Source: Couchioplanes caeruleus (GTDB lineage Bacteria > Actinomycetota > Actinomycetes > Mycobacteriales > Micromonosporaceae). From it: DNA of 64,000 nt. Shown here piece by piece: positions 17,423 to 27,561 of this stretch. The DNA is taken from positions 6,262,001 through 6,326,000 of the forward strand of contig NZ_RJKL01000001.1 of the NCBI RefSeq assembly GCF_003751945.1, in the 5' to 3' direction. Under the pieces are notes generated by a model, which ran no database searches, was not told the DNA's origin, and worked only from the letters and a program-made list of their open reading frames with translations. Position 1 is the stretch's first letter. Every line of letters starts with the position of its first letter. A program made the translations under genes and the position numbers.

Positions 17423-17493
17423 GTCCGCGGAATTTACTCCCCGGATGTCCCGATCGCCGCCCTCGAGGCGGGCCGGGGGCCGAGGATGGGGGC

Positions 17494-18075
17494 ATGGAGA
17501 CCGTCACCGTGGCGATCACGCGGAAAGCCGACCCGTCGCGCAACGCCGAGATGCTCGCGTGGGTGCGGGCAGGCGTGACGCTGGCCGAGCACTTCCCGGG
17601 CTTCCTCGGGGTCGGCTGGGTCCGGCCGGTGGTGGGCTCGACGGACTGGCACATGCTCTACCGGTTCGCCGACGCGGACGCGCTGCACGCGTGGGAGGAC
17701 TCGCCGCAGCGCCGGTGGTGGCTGTCGTCGGCGCAGGGCATGGTCGAGCACACCCGGGTGGAGAAGCGTACGGGCATCGAGGGCTGGTTCGACCCGCCGC
17801 GGGAGCTCTCGGTGGACGAGCTGACCCCGCCGCCCGCCGCGCCGCCGCGGTGGAAGCAGGCCGTCACGATCTGGATCGGCTTCTTCCCGCTGAGTCTGCT
17901 GTCGTCGGTCACGCTCATGCCGGCGCTGGCGGGTCAGCATCTGGTCGTCCGCACGCTGGCGATGACGCTGTGCCTGACCCCACTCATGACCTATCTCGTC
18001 CTGCCGCAGGTCACCAGGTCGCTGCAGTGGTGGCTGCAGGGCCGCCCGCCGCCCTGGCGCGGCCGGCGCGGCTGA
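17494..18075 (+). CDS. Antibiotic biosynthesis monooxygenase-domain membrane protein
   Basis: The first 95 residues of 193 form an ABM-type ferredoxin-like domain (METVTVAITRKADPSRNAEMLAWV, FPGFLGVGWVRP, DWHMLYRFADADALHAWEDSPQRRWW). The C-terminal half has two hydrophobic helices (VTIWIGFFPLSLLSSVTLMPAL and LVVRTLAMTLCLTPLMTYLVL). Proteins with this ABM-plus-two-helix layout are widespread and uncharacterised. The name does not prove antibiotic synthesis. Confidence 0.82.
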   Translation: METVTVAITRKADPSRNAEMLAWVRAGVTLAEHFPGFLGVGWVRPVVGSTDWHMLYRFADADALHAWEDSPQRRWWLSSAQGMVEHTRVEKRTGIEGWFDPPRELSVDELTPPPAAPPRWKQAVTIWIGFFPLSLLSSVTLMPALAGQHLVVRTLAMTLCLTPLMTYLVLPQVTRSLQWWLQGRPPPWRGRRG

Positions 18076-18195
18076 GGTGGTGCCGCAGGGGCCGATGGGG
18101 CCGCGGTGACTCTGCTACCGGACGGAAACCTGCTCGGCGGAAACCCTTCAAGTCGGCCTCGCCGCACCCGATGTTCTCCGGCGAGGAGGCATTCG

Positions 18196-20028
18196 ATGCG
18201 GCTGCGCAACTGGATCGCCGTGGTCGTCAGCGTGCTGCTGCTGGTGGCCGTCGGCATCGTCGGCGTGCTGGTGAACCGTTCGGCGCTGCGTGCGGCCGAC
18301 ACGGTGCACCGCGCCGACTCACAGGCGCTGGCGGTCAACAACGCCACCCTGGCCGGGTCGATGCAACTTCTCTCCGCCAAGGAGCTCAGCGAGTTCGCCT
18401 CGGGTCGCCCCTTCACCCTGGCGCCGGGTCAGGCCGCCGATCGCAAGATCCTCGAAGCGTACGTCAAGAAGTCCGCGCTGTTCCCGTACGGCGCGGCGCT
18501 CACCTCCCTCGACGGCAAGCTGCTCAACGCCACCCGCCGCAATCCGCTGCCCGATGCCGACGACCCCGGCTACGGGGTGATGCGCGATCAGTTGCTCGCC
18601 GGCAAGCCCGGCTTCTCGCCGGTCATGAGCGTCACCGACGCCAAGGGCGTGCCCGTCGCGGTTCAGGCCGTCGCGGTGCCGATCGCGGTCGAGGGCGCAC
18701 CCGTGGCGCTGCTCATCGGCTACCAGAAGCTCGCCGACACGACGCTTCAGGCGTACACGTCGAAGCTGAAGTCGGCGGCGCACACGACGCTGATCGTCGA
18801 TCCTGTCGGCGTGACCGGCATCAGCAGCGACCCGCGCAGGATCGGCAGCCAGGTCGATCCGGCGATCGTGGCGGCGGCCCGGGCGAACGCGACCGGCGGC
18901 GCCTTCGCCGAGTACGAGCTCGACGGCGTCGAGATGATCGCCATCGTGGTCACCGGGGACGTCCTGCCGGGCGGCTGGTCGTACGTGCGGACGCAGACGA
19001 CCGCCTCCTTCGACGGCGCGGTCCACCGCCGCAGCCAGACGATCAACCTGACCCTGCTCGCGATGCTGCTGATCGGCGCGGTGGGCATCTCCATCCTCGG
19101 CTACCGCACCCAGGTCCAGCGCCGGCGGGCCGACGAGAAGTTCCAGGCCCTGTTCCAGCACGCGCCCGACATGGTGGCCGTGCTCGACGCGGACGGGCGG
19201 CTCTCGTACTCCAGCCCGAGCGCGGCGTCGGTGCTGCACTTCCCGCCGGGTTCTCTGCAGGGCAGCAGCGTCTTCGAGCTGGTCCACCCCGAGGACCGGC
19301 CGCGGATGATGGAGGCCTTCGGTCGGCTGTTCGACGACAAGGACAGCGTGCTGCGTCTGCAGACGCGCGTCCTCAACGCTGCCGGCAACGCCACCTGGTT
19401 CGAGTTCACCGCCTCCAACCAGATGCACAACCCGGCCCTGAACGGCATCGTCATCAACGCCCGCGACGTCTCCGAGACCCGCGCCTTCCAGGAGCGGCTC
19501 GCCCACGAGGCGCAGCACGACGCGCTCACCGGGCTGCCCAACCGCCGCCGCATGCAGGACGCCCTCGGCTCGTCGCTGCGGCAGGAGCCGGTGGCGGTGC
19601 TCTTCGTCGACCTGGACGGCTTCAAGCCGGTCAACGACGCCCACGGTCACGAGGCCGGCGACGAGCTGCTGCGCCAGGTCGCCGACCGGCTCGGCTCCTG
19701 CGTCCGCGAGCAGGACGTCCTGTCCCGGGTCGGCGGCGACGAGTTCGTGGTGCTCATGCCCGGCATCACCAACCGTGAGGACGCAGACGCGATGAGCGCC
19801 CGGGTACGCCTGGCGGTCGAGCGCCCGTTCTACGTCCAGGGCAGCGAGGTGGTCATCGGCGCGAGCGTCGGCGTCCACGTCGCGAACGCGGCGGACGATC
19901 CCGACCAGGCGCTGCGCGCCGCGGACCACGCGATGTACGAGATCAAGCACCTTGGCGGCGGCCGTAATGCGGCGATCCCGGAGCAGCGCCATCTGGTTCA
20001 CGTGGGCCGTCACCGCGCGGAGGCCTGA
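18196..20028 (+). CDS. Membrane sensor diguanylate cyclase (PAS-GGDEF)
   Basis: The start is set at MRLRNWIAVVV because GAGGAGG precedes that ATG, giving 610 residues; a longer frame begins 90 bases upstream. One helix (residues 5-27) and a second near 280-300 bracket an extracytoplasmic sensor domain of about 250 residues. A PAS domain follows (ALFQHAPDMVAVLDADGRLSYSSPSAASVL), then a GGDEF domain with an intact RVGGDEFVVL active site. REQD five residues before GGDEF matches the RxxD inhibitory site. The protein should make c-di-GMP from GTP in response to an external cue. No EAL domain is present. Confidence 0.92.
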   Translation: MRLRNWIAVVVSVLLLVAVGIVGVLVNRSALRAADTVHRADSQALAVNNATLAGSMQLLSAKELSEFASGRPFTLAPGQAADRKILEAYVKKSALFPYGAALTSLDGKLLNATRRNPLPDADDPGYGVMRDQLLAGKPGFSPVMSVTDAKGVPVAVQAVAVPIAVEGAPVALLIGYQKLADTTLQAYTSKLKSAAHTTLIVDPVGVTGISSDPRRIGSQVDPAIVAAARANATGGAFAEYELDGVEMIAIVVTGDVLPGGWSYVRTQTTASFDGAVHRRSQTINLTLLAMLLIGAVGISILGYRTQVQRRRADEKFQALFQHAPDMVAVLDADGRLSYSSPSAASVLHFPPGSLQGSSVFELVHPEDRPRMMEAFGRLFDDKDSVLRLQTRVLNAAGNATWFEFTASNQMHNPALNGIVINARDVSETRAFQERLAHEAQHDALTGLPNRRRMQDALGSSLRQEPVAVLFVDLDGFKPVNDAHGHEAGDELLRQVADRLGSCVREQDVLSRVGGDEFVVLMPGITNREDADAMSARVRLAVERPFYVQGSEVVIGASVGVHVANAADDPDQALRAADHAMYEIKHLGGGRNAAIPEQRHLVHVGRHRAEA

Positions 20029-20046
20029 GCCGCTACGTTGTGATCC

Positions 20047-21006
20047 ATGGCCACGAAGCCGCCCGCGGTGGAGGTCGAGGCGGGGGAGCACACGGTACGG
20101 ATCTCGAATCCCGGCCGCGTGTACTTCCCGGAGCTCGGCCTGACCAAGCTCGACCTCGTCCACTACTACCTGAGCGTCGGCGACGGCATCGTCCGGGCGC
20201 TGCGGGAACGCCCGTGCATGCTGCACCGTTTCCCGGACGGGCTGGCCGGCGAGAAGGTGCACCAGAAGCGGGTGCCGCACGGCGCCCCGCCGTGGCTGCA
20301 GACCGTCCGGGTCACCTTTCCCCGCTACAACCGGCACGCCGACGAGCTGTGCGTGACCCGGCTCGGCGAGGTGATCTGGGCGGTGCAGATGTCGACGGTC
20401 GAGTTCCACCCGTGGAACTCGCGGCGCGCCGACACCGAGAAGCCCGACGAGTGGCGCATCGATCTCGATCCGATGCCGGACTGCGACTTCGCCACCGTAC
20501 GCCGGGTCGCGCACGTCGCCCACGAGGTGCTCGACGAGCTGGGGATCACCGGTTTCCCGAAGACCTCCGGCGGGCGGGGGCTGCACGTCTACGTCCGCGT
20601 CAAGCCGGAGTACGGCTTCGGCGACGTCCGCCGGGCGGCGCTCGCGTTCGCCCGGGAGGTGGAGCGCCGCGCCCCGGACGAGGTGACGACGACCTGGTGG
20701 CGCAAGGACCGTGACCCCGCCAAACTCTTCGTCGACTACAACCAGAACGCCCGGGACCACACCATCGCGAGCGCGTACTCGGTGCGCGGCAACCAGCGCG
20801 GCACGGTCTCCACGCCGATCCGGTGGGACGAGATTGACGAAGTCGACCCCGATGACTTCACGATCGTCACGGTTCCGGCGCGCTTTGCGGAGCGGGGTGA
20901 CCTGCACGCCGCGATCGACGACAAGGCCCATGACCTGCGTACCTTGCTGGAATGGGCGGAGCGCGACGAGCGCGCCGGCCTCGAGGGCCCGGCCGAGACC
21001 GACTGA
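20047..21006 (+). CDS. LigD-type DNA polymerase/primase domain protein
   Basis: The 319-residue protein is a stand-alone LigD polymerase (PolDom, archaeo-eukaryotic primase) domain: SNPGRVYFPELGLTKLDLVHYYLSVGDGI, the metal-binding DLDP in EWRIDLDPMPDC, SGGRGLHVYVRV and KLFVDYNQNARDHTIASAYSVRG. These enzymes add ribonucleotides at breaks during Ku-dependent end joining. No Ku or ligase is adjacent, and the truncated ligase at 50.4-51.4 kb is unrelated in position. It begins 18 bp after the GGDEF gene stop, so it may share its transcript. Confidence 0.9.
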   Translation: MATKPPAVEVEAGEHTVRISNPGRVYFPELGLTKLDLVHYYLSVGDGIVRALRERPCMLHRFPDGLAGEKVHQKRVPHGAPPWLQTVRVTFPRYNRHADELCVTRLGEVIWAVQMSTVEFHPWNSRRADTEKPDEWRIDLDPMPDCDFATVRRVAHVAHEVLDELGITGFPKTSGGRGLHVYVRVKPEYGFGDVRRAALAFAREVERRAPDEVTTTWWRKDRDPAKLFVDYNQNARDHTIASAYSVRGNQRGTVSTPIRWDEIDEVDPDDFTIVTVPARFAERGDLHAAIDDKAHDLRTLLEWAERDERAGLEGPAETD

Positions 21007-21094
21007 AAAGTCGGTTGTCTCGAAACATTTTCAACTATCGATGTAGCTGTTAGTTTCACGGAACGCAGTCAACCCGTCACATCGGGAGGCGTTC

Positions 21095-22294
21095 ATGCAG
21101 ACATCGGTGCGGTGGACGATCGCGGCAACTGCGGCCGTCGCCCTGACCACCCTCGGCCTGTCGGCACCCGCTACCGCGGCGCCCGCCGAGAAGCCCGTCC
21201 TCGCCGCGTCCGGCGCCGAGGTCGTCCCCCACAGCTACGTCGTGGTTCTCAAGGAGGACCGGTCGGCGGTCGCCGGGCGGGCGAAGAGCCTCGCGAACCG
21301 GCACGGCGGCACGGTACGGCAGACGTACTCGCACGCCCTGCGCGGCTTCGCCGCGACGATGAGCCCTCAGCAGGCGCGGCGCATGGCCGCCGATCCCGAG
21401 GTCCTCTACGTGCAGCACGACGTGATCCACCGGGCGAGCGACACCCAGACCAACCCGCCGTCGTACGGGCTGGACCGCATCGACCAGCGCAGCCGGCCGC
21501 TGAACCAGGCGTACACCTACTCGACCGGCGCGGCGAACGTGCACGCGTACATCGTGGACACCGGCATCCGCACGACCCACCGTGACTTCGGCGGCCGGGC
21601 GACGAGCGGGTTCGACGCCGTCGACGGCGGCACGGCCGACGACTGCCACGGCCACGGCACGCACGTGGCGGGCACGGTGGGCGGCACCGCGTACGGCGTC
21701 GCCAAGAGCGTGCAGCTCGTCGCGGTCCGCGTGCTGAACTGCCAGGGCAGCGGCACGACCGCCCAGGTCGTCGCCGGCATCGACTGGGTGACCGCCAACG
21801 CGCAGAAGCCCGCGGTGGCCAACATGAGCCTCGGCGGCGGCGCCGACACCGCCCTCGACAACGCGGTGAGCCGGTCGATCGCCTCCGGCGTGACCTACTC
21901 GATCGCCGCCGGCAACGGGCTGTTCGGCCTCATCGCCCTGGACGCGTGCACCCAGTCGCCGGCCCGGGTCCCGACCGCCCTCACGGTGTCCGCCGTGGAC
22001 ACCAACGACCGCAAGGCGAACTGGGCCAACCGCGGCACCTGCGTCGACCTCTTCGCGCCGGGCATCGGTATCACCTCGGCGTGGGCCACGAACGACACCG
22101 CCTCCAGCACGATCAGCGGCACCTCGATGGCGGCACCGCATGTCGCCGGGGCGGCCGCCCTCTATCTGGCTACCAACCCGACCGCTACGGCGGCGGCGGT
22201 GCACTCGGCGATCGTGAGCGCGGCGACCACGGGTGCGGTCACGAACCCCGGCTCCGGCTCGCCGAACCGGCTGCTCTACACCGGCGGCTTCTGA
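21095..22294 (+). CDS. Secreted S8 subtilisin-like serine protease
   Basis: The 399-residue preproprotein has a signal peptide to about residue 29 (SAPATAAP) and an inhibitor I9 propeptide (SYVVVLKEDRSAVAG to DPEVLYVQHDVIHRA). The S8 catalytic domain has the triad Asp155 (YIVDTGI), His187 (HGHGTHVAG) and Ser344 (GTSMAAPHVAG), with the oxyanion Asn in AAGN. It resembles aqualysin/proteinase-K-type enzymes and should be secreted and self-processed. Length is typical. The start follows GGGAGGC. Confidence 0.95.
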   Translation: MQTSVRWTIAATAAVALTTLGLSAPATAAPAEKPVLAASGAEVVPHSYVVVLKEDRSAVAGRAKSLANRHGGTVRQTYSHALRGFAATMSPQQARRMAADPEVLYVQHDVIHRASDTQTNPPSYGLDRIDQRSRPLNQAYTYSTGAANVHAYIVDTGIRTTHRDFGGRATSGFDAVDGGTADDCHGHGTHVAGTVGGTAYGVAKSVQLVAVRVLNCQGSGTTAQVVAGIDWVTANAQKPAVANMSLGGGADTALDNAVSRSIASGVTYSIAAGNGLFGLIALDACTQSPARVPTALTVSAVDTNDRKANWANRGTCVDLFAPGIGITSAWATNDTASSTISGTSMAAPHVAGAAALYLATNPTATAAAVHSAIVSAATTGAVTNPGSGSPNRLLYTGGF

Positions 22295-22442
22295 CCTCGG
22301 CAGCGGGCGGCGGGTTACCCCGGAAGGAGTACCCGCCGCCCGTGACAATTTCGGAGAATGCCCAGCTCGGAAGCGATATTTCGGGGGTCGGCCCAGATCG
22401 CGGCGGGTGGCCGCGGCATGGGCGCGGTGTCAGCATGTGTCA

Positions 22443-23258
22443 ATGCGCTCCGGCCACCGTGACATCCCGAACGAGCGACCGTCCTGGTTCGACCCGCCCG
22501 GCGGGATCCCGCTGCCGCGGCGACCGCAGTTGTCGGACCGCCCCCAGCAGCGACGGGTCTCCGAGTGGGCCGCCGCCGGTTGCGAGCCGATCGCCGGTGG
22601 CGTCGCCCGGGGCGCGCTGTGGCGGTTCACCGTGGCCGTCGCGGACGTGCTGTATCCCGGCATCGGCATCGCGGTCGCGGCGGCACAGCGGGTGACGAAG
22701 TGGGGTCCGCGGGTGAAGGGCCTCAATGACGAACGCGGCGCCGACGTGAAGATCGGCCTGATCGGTTCGGAGACCCTCGGCCTCTGGGTGCTCTTCCGGA
22801 CCCGGCTGGGCCAGTCCGATCTCGGACCCCGCCCCTCCTGGTGCCTGGACCTGCCGCTCGCCCGTCCGGGCCCGTCCGGCCCGCCCGGCCCGCTCGGCCC
22901 CTCGGGCCCGCTCGGCACCGAGGGCATCCGTCGGGATGCGTCGGTCATCTCCGGCATCGAGGACACCCGGCCCGCGGACGTGGCACCGCTGCTGCTCGTG
23001 CCGCCCGCGCTGGGCGCGGCCACGCGGGTGCTGGTCCGCGCCGATGTGCGGCGCCGGTCCGGGGTGGTGGCGGTGGACGCGGGTGACGGAGTCTGGCAGC
23101 GCCGGATGTTCTTCACCGTCGTGCACCCGGCGGGCCGGACCGGCAACCACCGCGACCGCTACCGGGTGATGTGCCCGGTCTGCGCCCGCCGCCGCCTCGC
23201 CCAGTTCCGCGGCTTCGACGTCTGCTCCGACTGCGGATGGCTCGACGCCCGGGTCTGA
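22443..23258 (+). CDS. Hypothetical protein with collagen-like run and C-terminal zinc ribbon
   Basis: The protein has 271 residues from the chosen ATG; no clear ribosome binding site is present, so the start is uncertain. It opens with a Pro-rich segment and has a hydrophobic patch (VADVLYPGIGIAVAAAQ). Residues around 140-158 read GPSGPPGPLGPSGPLG, with Gly at every third position. The C-terminus carries two CxxC pairs (CPVC and CSDC in CPVCARRRLAQFRGFDVCSDCGW), as in a zinc ribbon often seen before TIR or GIY-like contexts. No enzymatic domain is recognised. Confidence 0.65.
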   Translation: MRSGHRDIPNERPSWFDPPGGIPLPRRPQLSDRPQQRRVSEWAAAGCEPIAGGVARGALWRFTVAVADVLYPGIGIAVAAAQRVTKWGPRVKGLNDERGADVKIGLIGSETLGLWVLFRTRLGQSDLGPRPSWCLDLPLARPGPSGPPGPLGPSGPLGTEGIRRDASVISGIEDTRPADVAPLLLVPPALGAATRVLVRADVRRRSGVVAVDAGDGVWQRRMFFTVVHPAGRTGNHRDRYRVMCPVCARRRLAQFRGFDVCSDCGWLDARV

Positions 23259-23289
23259 CAGGCTTGCGCGCGCTGGCGAAGATAGACGA

Positions 23290-23817
23290 ATGTACGCGCC
23301 CTTCGCCGGCGTCCTTCTGCTGCCGGACGCCTCCTTCCTCGGCACGACCTCCACCGTCACGACCGCCGACGGCACGCCTGTCGCCACCATCCACCGCGAG
23401 GCGTGGACGCTGCGTCAGCGCTTCGAGATCCGGGCCGCCACCGAAGCGTCGCTGCTCGCCACCGGCGCGCAGGCCGGTTTCTGGGGCAACAAGTACGAGC
23501 TGATGGGCCCGCAGTCGCAGTTCCTGCTCTCCCTGAAGTTCAGTGGCTGGACCGGCCCGACCGGTCCCGGCGTCGTGTCGCTGCCGGACGGGAGGGTGCT
23601 GACCACCAAGGGGAGCTGGACGGCACGGCAGTTCACCCTGACCGACGAGGCCGGCACGCCGGTCGCCGAGCTCAGCAACCGCGGCGGGCTGATGGCGGCA
23701 CGGCAGAGCCTCGCGTTCGAGCTGCGCGCGCCGGTGCTCTCCGTCGTCCAGGCGATCGGCCTCGCCCAGTGCCTCCGCGCCGCCGTCGAGTCGGCGGCCA
23801 CAGCGGTCGTGGCATAG
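23290..23817 (+). CDS. Hypothetical protein, possible LURP-one/tubby-like fold
   Basis: The 175-residue protein has alternating hydrophobic strands (VLLLPDASFLGTTSTVTTADGTPVATIHREAWTLRQRFEIRAATEA) and ends with a helix (LSVVQAIGLAQCLRAAVESAATAVVA). A strand-rich barrel with one buried C-terminal helix is the layout of LURP-one-related/scramblase-like proteins. This is suggestive only. It follows the zinc-ribbon gene by 31 bp and could be co-transcribed with it. Confidence 0.65.
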   Translation: MYAPFAGVLLLPDASFLGTTSTVTTADGTPVATIHREAWTLRQRFEIRAATEASLLATGAQAGFWGNKYELMGPQSQFLLSLKFSGWTGPTGPGVVSLPDGRVLTTKGSWTARQFTLTDEAGTPVAELSNRGGLMAARQSLAFELRAPVLSVVQAIGLAQCLRAAVESAATAVVA

Positions 23818-23829
23818 CGGTCTCCGCCG

Positions 23830-25449
23830 TCAGACCTTGAAGGTCGTCGCCGTACGGTTCATCTGCTCGGCCATGTGGGTGAGCTCGTCGATGGTGGTGC
23901 TGCTCGCGGTCACGGCGTGGTGGGTGTTCTGGACCGTGGTGGCGACCATGGTCACGTGTTCGGCGATCTGCGCCGAGCCGGTGGCGGTCTGGGACACGTT
24001 GCGGCTCATCTCGGCCGTCGTGGCGCTCTGCTCGTCGACGGCGCTGGCGATCGTGGTCACGTACTCGTTGATCCGCTCGATGACGCCCTGGAACGTGCCG
24101 ATGACCTCGGCGGCGCCGGTGCTGTCCTCCTGGATGGCGCGGACCCGGTTGCTGATGTCCTCGGTGGCCCGGGCGGTCTCCTGAGCGAGGTCCTTGACCT
24201 CGCCGGCGACCACGGCGAAGCCCTTGCCGAGCTCGCCCGCGCGGGCGGCCTCGATGGTGGCGTTGAGGGCGAGCAGGTTCGTCTGCTGGGCGATGGCGTT
24301 GATCACCTTCACGACCGCGCCGATCTCCGACGACGAGCTGGTGAGCTGGCGGACCCGCTCGCCGGCGACGCTCGCCGCGTTCAGCGCCTCGCCGGACACC
24401 GTCGCCGCCTGGGAGGCGCTGTGCCCGATCTCCTGGATCGACACCTCCATCTCCTCCGTCGCGGCGGCAACGGTCTGACTGTTGGTGCTGACCTCTTCCG
24501 CCGCGGACGCCGCGTTGGCGACTCCGGTTGCGGCCTCGTCCGATCCGGTGACCATCAGGCCCGCACCCGCGCGCAGCGCCTGGGAGGCCTGCGAGAGCTG
24601 GGCGGCGTCGGACTTGATCTGGGCGACGGCCCCGCCCAGGGTGTCGGCGGCCTCGTTGACCGCCGTACCCATGTCGCGCAGCTCGCCGCCCATGCCCGCG
24701 GTGTCGACCCGCCGCGTCAGGTCCCGGCCCGCGACGGCTTTGAGCGTGGCCACCGCCGCGGTGAGCGGCGCGACGATGCTGCGCCGGGTCGCCCACACCA
24801 GGGGTACCGCCAGCAGCAGCGCCACGGCCATGCCGACGCTGAGCTGGATCTGGGCGGTCCGGGACGCGGCCGTAGCAGCGGCGGCGGCGGCGTCGCTGCG
24901 GGACTGCGCGCTGTCGATGAGCACCTTCGTGCTCTCCAGGATCCGGAAGTAGATGTCCCAGGAGGCGCCGCCGATGGTCTCGTTGGCCTTGCTCACCGAC
25001 GCCGGGGTGCCCTCGGCGAACATCGCGGCGATGCTGTCGTCCATCTTGAGGAACGCGTCCCAGTCGGTGCGGAGCGCCTCGAAGGTCTTCGCCTCCTCCG
25101 CGGTCATGGCCGAGGTGTCGACGCTCGAGAGATGGGTACGCAGCCGCCCGACGACCTCGAGGTAACCGGCCCGGCTCACCGCGTCGGGCTTGACCGCCTC
25201 CTTCGGGTCACCGAGGGCGGCCTCCCACGCGTACGCGACCTGCCAGCCGCTCACGTCGGAGTTGAAGTACTTGATCTCCTGGACGGCGCGGCTCAGCAGC
25301 AGCATGTCTTTCATGTGTGCCACCGCCCGGTCCTGCGCGCGCAACGCGATGAGACCCACGATTCCGGCGGCGAGGAACAGGGCCGTCACCGTGCCGAGGC
25401 ATACCACGAGACGTGCGCCTACCCGCAGGCGTCCCAGAAGAGAAAGCAT
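23830..25449 (-). CDS. Methyl-accepting chemotaxis protein
   Basis: The 539-residue protein has an N-terminal membrane helix ([23 protein letters not shown]), a four-helix-bundle sensor to about residue 200, and a second helix ([19 protein letters not shown]). A HAMP region follows, then a long cytoplasmic signalling domain with the conserved hairpin [51 protein letters not shown]. It senses external ligands and controls CheA/CheW. No other chemotaxis genes lie in the window. Confidence 0.95.
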   Translation of the reverse strand: MLSLLGRLRVGARLVVCLGTVTALFLAAGIVGLIALRAQDRAVAHMKDMLLLSRAVQEIKYFNSDVSGWQVAYAWEAALGDPKEAVKPDAVSRAGYLEVVGRLRTHLSSVDTSAMTAEEAKTFEALRTDWDAFLKMDDSIAAMFAEGTPASVSKANETIGGASWDIYFRILESTKVLIDSAQSRSDAAAAAATAASRTAQIQLSVGMAVALLLAVPLVWATRRSIVAPLTAAVATLKAVAGRDLTRRVDTAGMGGELRDMGTAVNEAADTLGGAVAQIKSDAAQLSQASQALRAGAGLMVTGSDEAATGVANAASAAEEVSTNSQTVAAATEEMEVSIQEIGHSASQAATVSGEALNAASVAGERVRQLTSSSSEIGAVVKVINAIAQQTNLLALNATIEAARAGELGKGFAVVAGEVKDLAQETARATEDISNRVRAIQEDSTGAAEVIGTFQGVIERINEYVTTIASAVDEQSATTAEMSRNVSQTATGSAQIAEHVTMVATTVQNTHHAVTASSTTIDELTHMAEQMNRTATTFKV

Positions 25450-25623
25450 CAGACTCTTTCTTCCCGTCGTGGCCTTTCCTCCCCACTACCCATATCGGCG
25501 CGCCGGCCGGGGAATTGAGCCGCCTTGGACGGCCGGTTCGTCATCGGAAAGTCATGGTTGCCCGGCCCCGCCTGCCCTAGGTTGGTACATAGCCCATCGT
25601 CGATGTCGATCAAGGGGGATCGG

Positions 25624-26685
25624 ATGAGGTCGAGGCTGTGTGCCGTCGTGGGTGCCGTGGTCATCGGCGCCGGTCTGCTGACGCCGCCGAGCGCGAGCGC
25701 CGCGCCGGGCGCGCCGCAGGCACCGTCCGTGGCGAGTCTCGCCGCGAGCGCGCCCGCCGGTCTCATCCCGGACCGGCCCATGCCCGAGGAGGTGGCCCGC
25801 GCGCTGACCCGCGTCGCCCGTGCCAGCGACGGACGGGTCCGGCTCGGCACCGTCGGGAGCAGCAACGAGCAGCGCCCGCTCCCGCTCGCCAGCGTCGGCA
25901 CCGGCGGCGTCCGCCTGCTCTACCTCACCCAGCAGCACGGCGACGAGCCGCTGGGCACCCCCGCCGCGGTGCGCGCCCTGTGGGCGCTCGGCGTGCCCGA
26001 CAGCGCGTGGCACCGGTGGCTGCGCTCCCGGGTGACCCTCGACATCGTCGTGCAGGTCAATCCCGACGGTGCCGTGCGCAACCAGCGCTACAACCACGAT
26101 CCGAGCGCCGGCGGCGAATATTCCGAGCCCGGCGTCGGCTACGACATCAACCGCTTCCACAATCCGCTGACGCCGATCGAGGACATCCCCGTCCCCGAGG
26201 CGCGGGCGATCCTGCGCCGGTGGCACGCCACCCACCCGGCGATCGTGGTCGACTACCACATGCAGGGCCGATACCTGCAGCCCGACGGCCGCGAGACCAC
26301 GGCCTCGATCCTGTGGCCGACCACGACGCTCGCCGGCGAGGCGGCGGTGACGCGCTCGCGGCAGGTGGCCGTCCGCAACTTCGACGTGCTGACGTCCGTG
26401 GCCGGCGCCAACGTGACCCGCTATCCGGGCGGCGACTACGAGGGCATCGCGCGCAATGGGTACGGCATCCTGGGCAGCGCGTCGCTGCTGGTGGAGCTCT
26501 CCGACCTGCCGCCGGAGCAGGCGGACTTCCAGATCCGCACCGCGTTCACATCGATGATCGCCACCGTCCACGGCGCAGCGAACGGCAGCCTGTGGCGCAC
26601 CGACCCGGCCCGCGCCGACACCATCCCGGAGCGCGGACCATCCCTGCCCGACGTCACCACCCTGCGGCGCGCCGACGCCGCTTGA
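25624..26685 (+). CDS. Secreted M14-family zinc carboxypeptidase-like protein
   Basis: The start is placed at MRSRLCAVVGAVV, preceded by GGGGGA, giving 353 residues with a signal peptide to about residue 27. The zinc site pair His105 and Glu108 lies in QQHGDEPLG, the downstream histidine in VVDYHMQGR, and a likely catalytic glutamate in LLVELSDLP. Together these are the M14 carboxypeptidase/succinylglutamate-desuccinylase-like core. It is probably an extracellular peptidase; substrate specificity is unknown. Confidence 0.85.
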   Translation: MRSRLCAVVGAVVIGAGLLTPPSASAAPGAPQAPSVASLAASAPAGLIPDRPMPEEVARALTRVARASDGRVRLGTVGSSNEQRPLPLASVGTGGVRLLYLTQQHGDEPLGTPAAVRALWALGVPDSAWHRWLRSRVTLDIVVQVNPDGAVRNQRYNHDPSAGGEYSEPGVGYDINRFHNPLTPIEDIPVPEARAILRRWHATHPAIVVDYHMQGRYLQPDGRETTASILWPTTTLAGEAAVTRSRQVAVRNFDVLTSVAGANVTRYPGGDYEGIARNGYGILGSASLLVELSDLPPEQADFQIRTAFTSMIATVHGAANGSLWRTDPARADTIPERGPSLPDVTTLRRADAA

Positions 26686-26772
26686 TGCCCCCGGGCCTGA
26701 TCCCGTTCGCAAGACATGGTTCCGGCACAGGGAGTGCGGAGGAGGCCGAGCACGAAGAGCAGGGAGGACACC

Positions 26773-27555
26773 ATGACGACCACGCCGAACGGACCGGGCG
26801 CCGCGTTGCCCGGCCGGCCGCCCGTTGTTGACCTGGCCACCTGGCAGGCTGCCCGCGACAGGCTTCTGGTTCGCGAGAAGGCCCACACCCGCGCAGGCGA
26901 CGCTCTCGCGGCGGCGCGCCGCCGGCTGCCGATGGTGGAGTTCGACGGGACGGTCGTGGTCGTCGGCGCCGACGGCCCGGTTCCGTTTCTGGACCTGTTC
27001 CAGGGCCGCGACGAGCTCGTGGTCTACAAGCACATGTGGTACGACGGCGCACCGCACCAGGGGCAGTGCGAGGGCTGCACCACCACGGCGTGGCACGTGA
27101 AGGACGCCGTCTATCTCCACGCCCGCGGCGTCTCGTTCGCCTTCCTGACCACGGGCCGGTGGGAGGAGGTGGCCTCCTACGTCGAATTCATGGGCTACAC
27201 CCAGCCCTGGTATTCGGTGCGCGACGTCGACGCGCCGGTCGGCGGCGACATGGGTTACCTCACCTGCTTCCTGCGCGACGCCGACCGCGTGTTCCTCACC
27301 TACGCCACGACGGGCCGTGGCAACGAGCCGGCCAACGGGTCACTGGCTCTGCTCGACCTCACGCCCTACGGCCGCGGCGAGGCGTGGGAGGACAACCCCG
27401 AGGGCTGGCCCGAGGGGCGTGACGCGTGCTGGTACTGGCGCTCGGACGCCGACGGGACCGCGACCTGGGGTCCGGCCAGCCGGCCGGTGCCGCAGTGGAC
27501 CCGTCCCGGCGCGACCCCGGTGGAGACTCTCGGCCGCATCGGCCATCACCACTGA
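26773..27555 (+). CDS. DUF899 family protein (thioredoxin-like fold)
   Basis: The start MTTTPNGPG follows GGGAGG at 26762-26767 and gives 260 residues. The family pattern is clear: ARDRLLVREKAHTRAGDALAAARRRLPMVEF, FQGRDELVVYKHMWYDG, CEGCTTTAWHV and FAFLTTGRWEEVASYVEFMGY. DUF899 proteins resemble thioredoxin-fold peroxidases but their reaction is not settled. Cysteines at QCEGCT could be the redox pair. The gene appears monocistronic. Confidence 0.85.
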   Translation: MTTTPNGPGAALPGRPPVVDLATWQAARDRLLVREKAHTRAGDALAAARRRLPMVEFDGTVVVVGADGPVPFLDLFQGRDELVVYKHMWYDGAPHQGQCEGCTTTAWHVKDAVYLHARGVSFAFLTTGRWEEVASYVEFMGYTQPWYSVRDVDAPVGGDMGYLTCFLRDADRVFLTYATTGRGNEPANGSLALLDLTPYGRGEAWEDNPEGWPEGRDACWYWRSDADGTATWGPASRPVPQWTRPGATPVETLGRIGHHH

Positions 27556-27561
27556 CGCGCT

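Noticed and set aside
18319..20931. 870-codon minus-strand frame opposite the GGDEF and LigD genes
   Set aside because: It is composed of His/Arg/Val/Gly-rich shadow sequence with no domain, while the opposite strand holds clear domains.
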